The notes under the pieces were generated by a model. The model saw only the letters and a program-made list of their open reading frames with translations, did not search any database and was not told the origin of the DNA. Positions 11,001-17,000 of a stretch of 20,007 nt of DNA are shown here, piece after piece (position 1 is the first letter of the stretch; the number at the start of each line of letters is the position of its first letter). The stretch covers positions 1 to 20,007 of the forward strand of contig JAPFFF010000553.1 of assembly GCA_039105265.1 (NCBI GenBank), written 5' to 3'. The stretch is from Tritrichomonas musculus (taxonomy: Eukaryota > Parabasalia > Tritrichomonadida > Tritrichomonadidae). Position numbers and translations under genes: made by a program.

Positions 11001-14000
11001 ATTCAACTGCAGTTGTCGTTGCATCTGATGATTCAACTGCAGTTGTCGTTGCATCTGATGATTCAACTGCAGTTGTCGTTGCATCTGATGATTCAACTGC
11101 AGTTCTCGTTGAATCTGATGATTCAACTGTAGTTCTCGTTGCATCTGATGATTCAACTGCAGTTCTCGTTGAATCTGATGATTCAACTGTAGTTCTCGTT
11201 GAATCTGATGATTCAACTGCAGTTCTCGTTGAATCTGATGATTCAACTGTAGTTCTCGTTGAATCTGATGGTTCAACTGCAGTTCTCGTTGAATCTGATG
11301 ATTCAACTGCAGTTCTCGTTGAATCTGATGATTCAACTGCAGTTCTTGTTGCATCTGATGATTCAACTGCAGTTCTTGTTTCATCTGATGATTCAACTGC
11401 AGTTCTCGTTGAATCTTATTATTAAACTGCAGTTCTCGTTGCATCTGATGATTCAACTGCAGTTCTCGTTGCATCTGATGATTCAACTGCAGTTGTCGTT
11501 GCATCTGATGATTCAACTGCAGTTGTCGTTGCATCTGATGATTCAACTGCAGTTCTCGTTGAATCTGATGATTCAACTGTAGTTCTCGTTGCATCTGATG
11601 ATTCAACTGCAGTTCTCGTTGAATCTGATGATTCAACTGTAGTTCTCGTTGAATCTGATGATTCAACTGCAGTTCTCGTTGAATCTGATGATTCAACTGT
11701 AGTTCTCGTTGAATCTGATGATTCAACTGCAGTTCTCGTTGAATCTGATGATTCAACTGCAGTTCTCGTTGAATCTGATGATTCAACTGCAGTTCTTGTT
11801 GCATCTGATGATTCAACTGCAGTTCTCGTTGAATCTGATGATTCAACTGTAGTTCTCGTTGCATCTGATGATTCAACTGCAGTTCTCGTTGCATCTGATG
11901 ATTCAACTGCAGTTCTCGTTGCATCTGATGATTCAACTGCAGTTCTCGTTGCATCTGATGATTCAACTGCAGTTCTCGTTGCATCTGATGATTCAACTGC
12001 AGTTCTCGTTGCATCTGATGATTCAACTGCAGTTCTCGTTGCATCTGATGATTCAACTGCAGTTCTCGTTGCATCTGATGATTCAACTGCAGTTCTCGTT
12101 GCATCTGATGATTCAACTGCAGTTCTCGTTGCATCTGATGATTCAACTGCAGTTCTCGTTGAATCTGATGATTCAACTGCAGTTGTCGTTGCATCTGATG
12201 ATTCAACTGCAGTTCTCGTTGAATCTGATGATTCAACTGCAGTTGTCGTTGAATCTGATGATTCAACTGCAGTTCTCGTTGAATCTGATGATTCAACTGT
12301 AGTTCTCGTTGCATCTGATGATTCAACTGCAGTTCTCGTTGAATCTGATGGTTCAACTGCAGTTCTCGTTGCATCTGATGATTCAACTGCAGTTCTCGTT
12401 GAATCTGATGATTCAACTGCAGTTCTCGTTGCATCTGATGATTCAACTGCAGTTCTCGTTGCATCTGATGATTCAACTGCAGTTCTCGTTGCATCTGATG
12501 ATTCAACTGCAGTTCTCGTTGAATCTGATGATTCAACTGCAGTTCTCGTTGAATCTGATGATTCAACTGCAGTTCTCGTTGCATCTGATGATTCAACTGC
12601 AGTTCTTGTTGAATCTTATTATTAAACTGCAGTTCTCGTTGAATCTGATGATTAAACTGCAGTTCTCGTTGAATCTTATGATTAAACTGCAGTTCTTGTT
12701 GAATCTTATTATTAAACTGCAGTTCTCGTTGCATCTGATGATTCAACTGCAGTTCTCGTTGCATCTGATGATTCAACTGCAGTTCTCGTTGCATCTGATG
12801 ATTCAACTGCAGTTCTCGTTGCATCTGATGATTCAACTGCAGTTCTCGTTGAATCTGATGATTCAACTGCAGTTCTTGTTGCATCTGATGATTCAACTGC
12901 AGTTCTCGTTGAATCTGATGATTCAACTGCAGTTCTCGTTGCATCTGATGATTCAACTGCAGTTCTCGTTGAATCTGATGATTCAACTGCAGTTGTCGTT
13001 GCATCTGATGATTCAACTGCAGTTGTCGTTGCATCTGATGATTCAACTGCAGTTCTCGTTGAATCTGATGATTCAACTGTAGTTCTCGTTGCATCTGATG
13101 ATTCAACTGCAGTTCTCGTTGAATCTGATGATTCAACTGTAGTTCTCGTTGAATCTGATGATTCAACTGCAGTTCTCGTTGAATCTGATGATTCAACTGT
13201 AGTTCTCGTTGAATCTGATGGTTCAACTGCAGTTCTCGTTGAATCTGATGATTCAACTGCAGTTCTCGTTGAATCTGATGATTCAACTGCAGTTCTTGTT
13301 GCATCTGATGATTCAACTGCAGTTCTTGTTTCATCTGATGATTCAACTGCAGTTCTCGTTGAATCTTATTATTAAACTGCAGTTCTCGTTGCATCTGATG
13401 ATTCAACTGCAGTTCTCGTTGCATCTGATGATTCAACTGCAGTTCTCGTTGCATCTGATGATTCAACTGCAGTTGTCGTTGCATCTGATGATTCAACTGC
13501 AGTTCTCGTTGAATCTGATGATTCAACTGCAGTTCTCGTTGAATCTGATGATTCAACTGCAGTTCTCGTTGCATCTGATGATTCAACTGCAGTTCTCGTT
13601 GAATCTGATGATTCAACTGCAGTTCTCGTTGCATCTGATGATTCAACTGCAGTTGTCGTTGCATCTGATGATTCAACTGCAGTTCTCGTTGCATCTGATG
13701 ATTCAACTGCAGTTCTCGTTGCATCTGATGATTCAACTGCAGTTCTCGTTGCATCTGATGATTCAACTGCAGTTCTCGTTGCATCTGATGATTCAACTGC
13801 AGTTCTCGTTGAATCTGATGATTCAACTGCAGTTCTCGTTGCATCTGATGATTCAACTGCAGTTCTCGTTGCATCTGATGATTCAACTGCAGTTCTCGTT
13901 GCATCTGATGATTCAACTGCAGTTCTCGTTGAATCTGATGATTCAACTGCAGTTCTCGTTGAATCTGATGATTCAACTGCAGTTGTCGTTGCATCTGATG

Positions 14001-17000
14001 ATTCAACTGCAGTTCTTGTTGCATCTTAATATTAAACGGCAGTTCTCGTTGCATTTGATGATTCAACTGCAGTTCTCGTTGAATCTGATGATTCAACTGC
14101 AGTTCTCGTTGAATCTGATGATTCAACTGCAGTTGTCGTTGCATCTGATGATTCAACTGCAGTTCTTGTTGCATCTTAATATTAAACGGCAGTTCTCGTT
14201 GCATTTGATGATTCAACTGCAGTTCTCGTTGAATCTGATGATTCAACTGCAGTTCTCGTTGAATCTGATGATTCAACTGCAGTTGTCGTTGCATCTGATG
14301 ATTCAACTGCAGTTCTCGTTGAATCTGATGATTCAACTGCAGTTGTCGTTGCATCTGATGATTCAACTGCAGTTCTTGTTTAATCTTATTATTAAACTGC
14401 AGTTCTCGTTGAATCTTATTATTAAACTGCAGTTCTCGTTGAATCTGATGATTCAACTGCAGTTCTCGTTGCATCTGATGATTCAACTGCAGTTCTCGTT
14501 GAATCTGATGATTCAACTGCAGTTCTCGTTGCATCTGATGATTCAACTGCAGTTCTCGTTGCATCTGATGATTCAACTGCAGTTCTCGTTGCATCTGATG
14601 ATTCAACTGCAGTTCTCGTTGAATCTGATGATTCAACTGCAGTTCTCGTTGAATCTGATGATTCAACTGCAGTTGTCGTTGCATCTGATGATTCAACTGC
14701 AGTTCTTGTTGCATCTTAATATTAAACGGCAGTTCTCGTTGCATTTGATGATTCAACTGCAGTTCTCGTTGAATCTGATGATTCAACTGCAGTTCTCGTT
14801 GAATCTGATGATTCAACTGCAGTTGTCGTTGCATCTGATGATTCAACTGCAGTTCTTGTTGCATCTTAATATTAAACGGCAGTTCTCGTTGCATTTGATG
14901 ATTCAACTGCAGTTCTCGTTGAATCTGATGATTCAACTGCAGTTCTCGTTGAATCTGATGATTCAACTGCAGTTGTCGTTGCATCTGATGATTCAACTGC
15001 AGTTCTCGTTGAATCTGATGATTCAACTGCAGTTCTCGTTGCATCTGATGATTCAACTGCAGTTCTCGTTGCATCTGATGATTCAACTGCAGTTCTTGTT
15101 TCATCTTATTATTAAACTGCAGTTCTCGTTGAATCTTATTATTAAACTGCAGTTCTCGTTGAATCTGATGATTCAACTGCAGTTCTCGTTGAATCTGATG
15201 ATTCAACTGCAGTTCTCGTTGCATCTGATGATTCAACTGCAGTTCTCGTTGCATCTGATGATTCAACTGCAGTTCTCGTTGAATCTGATGATTCAACTGC
15301 AGTTCTCGTTGAATCTGATGATTCAACTGCAGTTCTCGTTGCATCTGATGATTCAACTGCAGTTCTCGTTGCATCTGATGATTCAACTGCAGTTGTCGTT
15401 GCATCTGATGATTCAACTGCAGTTCTTGTTTCATCTTATTATTAAACTGCAGTTCTCGTTGCATCTGATGATTCAACTGCAGTTCTCGTTGCATCTGATG
15501 ATTCAACTGCAGTTCTTGTTGCATCTGATGATTCAACTGCAGTTCTTGTTTCATCTGATGATTCAACTGCAGTTCTCGTTGAATCTTATTATTAAACTGC
15601 AGTTCTCGTTGCATCTGATGATTCAACTGCAGTTCTCGTTGCATCTGATGATTCAACTGCAGTTGTCGTTGCATCTGATGATTCAACTGCAGTTGTCGTT
15701 GCATCTGATGATTCAACTGCAGTTCTCGTTGAATCTGATGATTCAACTGCAGTTCTCGTTGAATCTGATGATTCAACTGCAGTTCTCGTTGCATCTGATG
15801 ATTCAACTGCAGTTCTCGTTGCATCTGATGATTCAACTGCAGTTGTCGTTGAATCTGATGATTCAACTGCAGTTCTCGTTGCATCTGATGATTCAACTGC
15901 AGTTGTCGTTGCATCTGATGATTCAACTGCAGTTCTCGTTGCATCTGATGATTCAACTGCAGTTCTCGTTGCATCTGATGATTCAACTGCAGTTCTCGTT
16001 GCATCTGATGATTCAACTGCAGTTCTTGTTTCATCTGATGATTCAACTGCAGTTCTCGTTGCATCTGATGATTCAACTGCAGTTCTCGTTGAATCTGATG
16101 ATTCAACTGAAGTTCTCGTTGAATCTGATGATTCAACTGCAGTTCTCGTTGCATCTGATGATTCAACTGCAGTTCTCGTTGAATCTGATGATTCAACTGC
16201 AGTTCTCGTTGCATCTGATGATTCAACTGCAGTTCTCGTTGCATCTGATGATTCAACTGCAGTTCTCGTTGCATCTGATTATTCAACTGCAGTTCTTGTT
16301 TCATCTTATTATTAAACTGCAGTTCTCGTTGAATCTTATTATTAAACTGCAGTTCTCGTTGAATCTGATGATTCAACTGCAGTTCTCGTTGCATCTGATG
16401 ATTCAACTGCAGTTCTCGTTGAATCTGATGATTCAACTGCAGTTGTCGTTGAATCTGATGATTCAACTGCAGTTCTCGTTGCATCTGATTATTCAACTGC
16501 AGTTCTTGTTTCATCTTATTATTAAACTGCAGTTCTCGTTGAATCTTATTATTAAACTGCAGTTCTCGTTGAATCTGATGATTCAACTGCAGTTCTCGTT
16601 GCATCTGATGATTCAACTGCAGTTCTCTTTGAATCTGATGATTCAACTGCAGTTCTCGTTGAATCTGATGATTCAACTGCAGTTGTCGTTGAATCTGATG
16701 ATTCAACTGCAGTTCTCGTTGAATCTGATGATTCAACTGCAGTTCTCGTTGAATCTGATGATTCAACTGCAGTTCTCGTTGAATCTGATGATTCAACTGC
16801 AGTTCTCGTTGAATCTGATGATTCAACTGTAGTTCTCGTTGCATCTGATGATTCAACTGCAGTTCTCGTTGCATCTGATGATTCAACTGCAGTTCTCGTT
16901 GAATCTGATGATTCAACTGCAGTTCTCGTTGAATCTGATGATTCAACTGCAGTTCTCGTTGAATCTGATGATTCAACTGCAGTTGTCGTTGCATCTGATG

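Noticed and set aside
1780-13082. Series of shorter plus-strand ORFs of 97-277 codons
   Set aside because: Each is only the interval between two TAG or TAA unit variants. Copies of the same ORF simply reflect duplicated blocks.
13209-16832. Plus-strand gene of about 1,200 codons (QFSLHLMIQL repeats)
   Set aside because: It is the complement of the repeat in a zone that happens to lack TAG junctions. The same frame is stopped about 50 times elsewhere in the array, its apparent start is a repeat-internal TTG, and it ends at an ordinary TAG junction variant.
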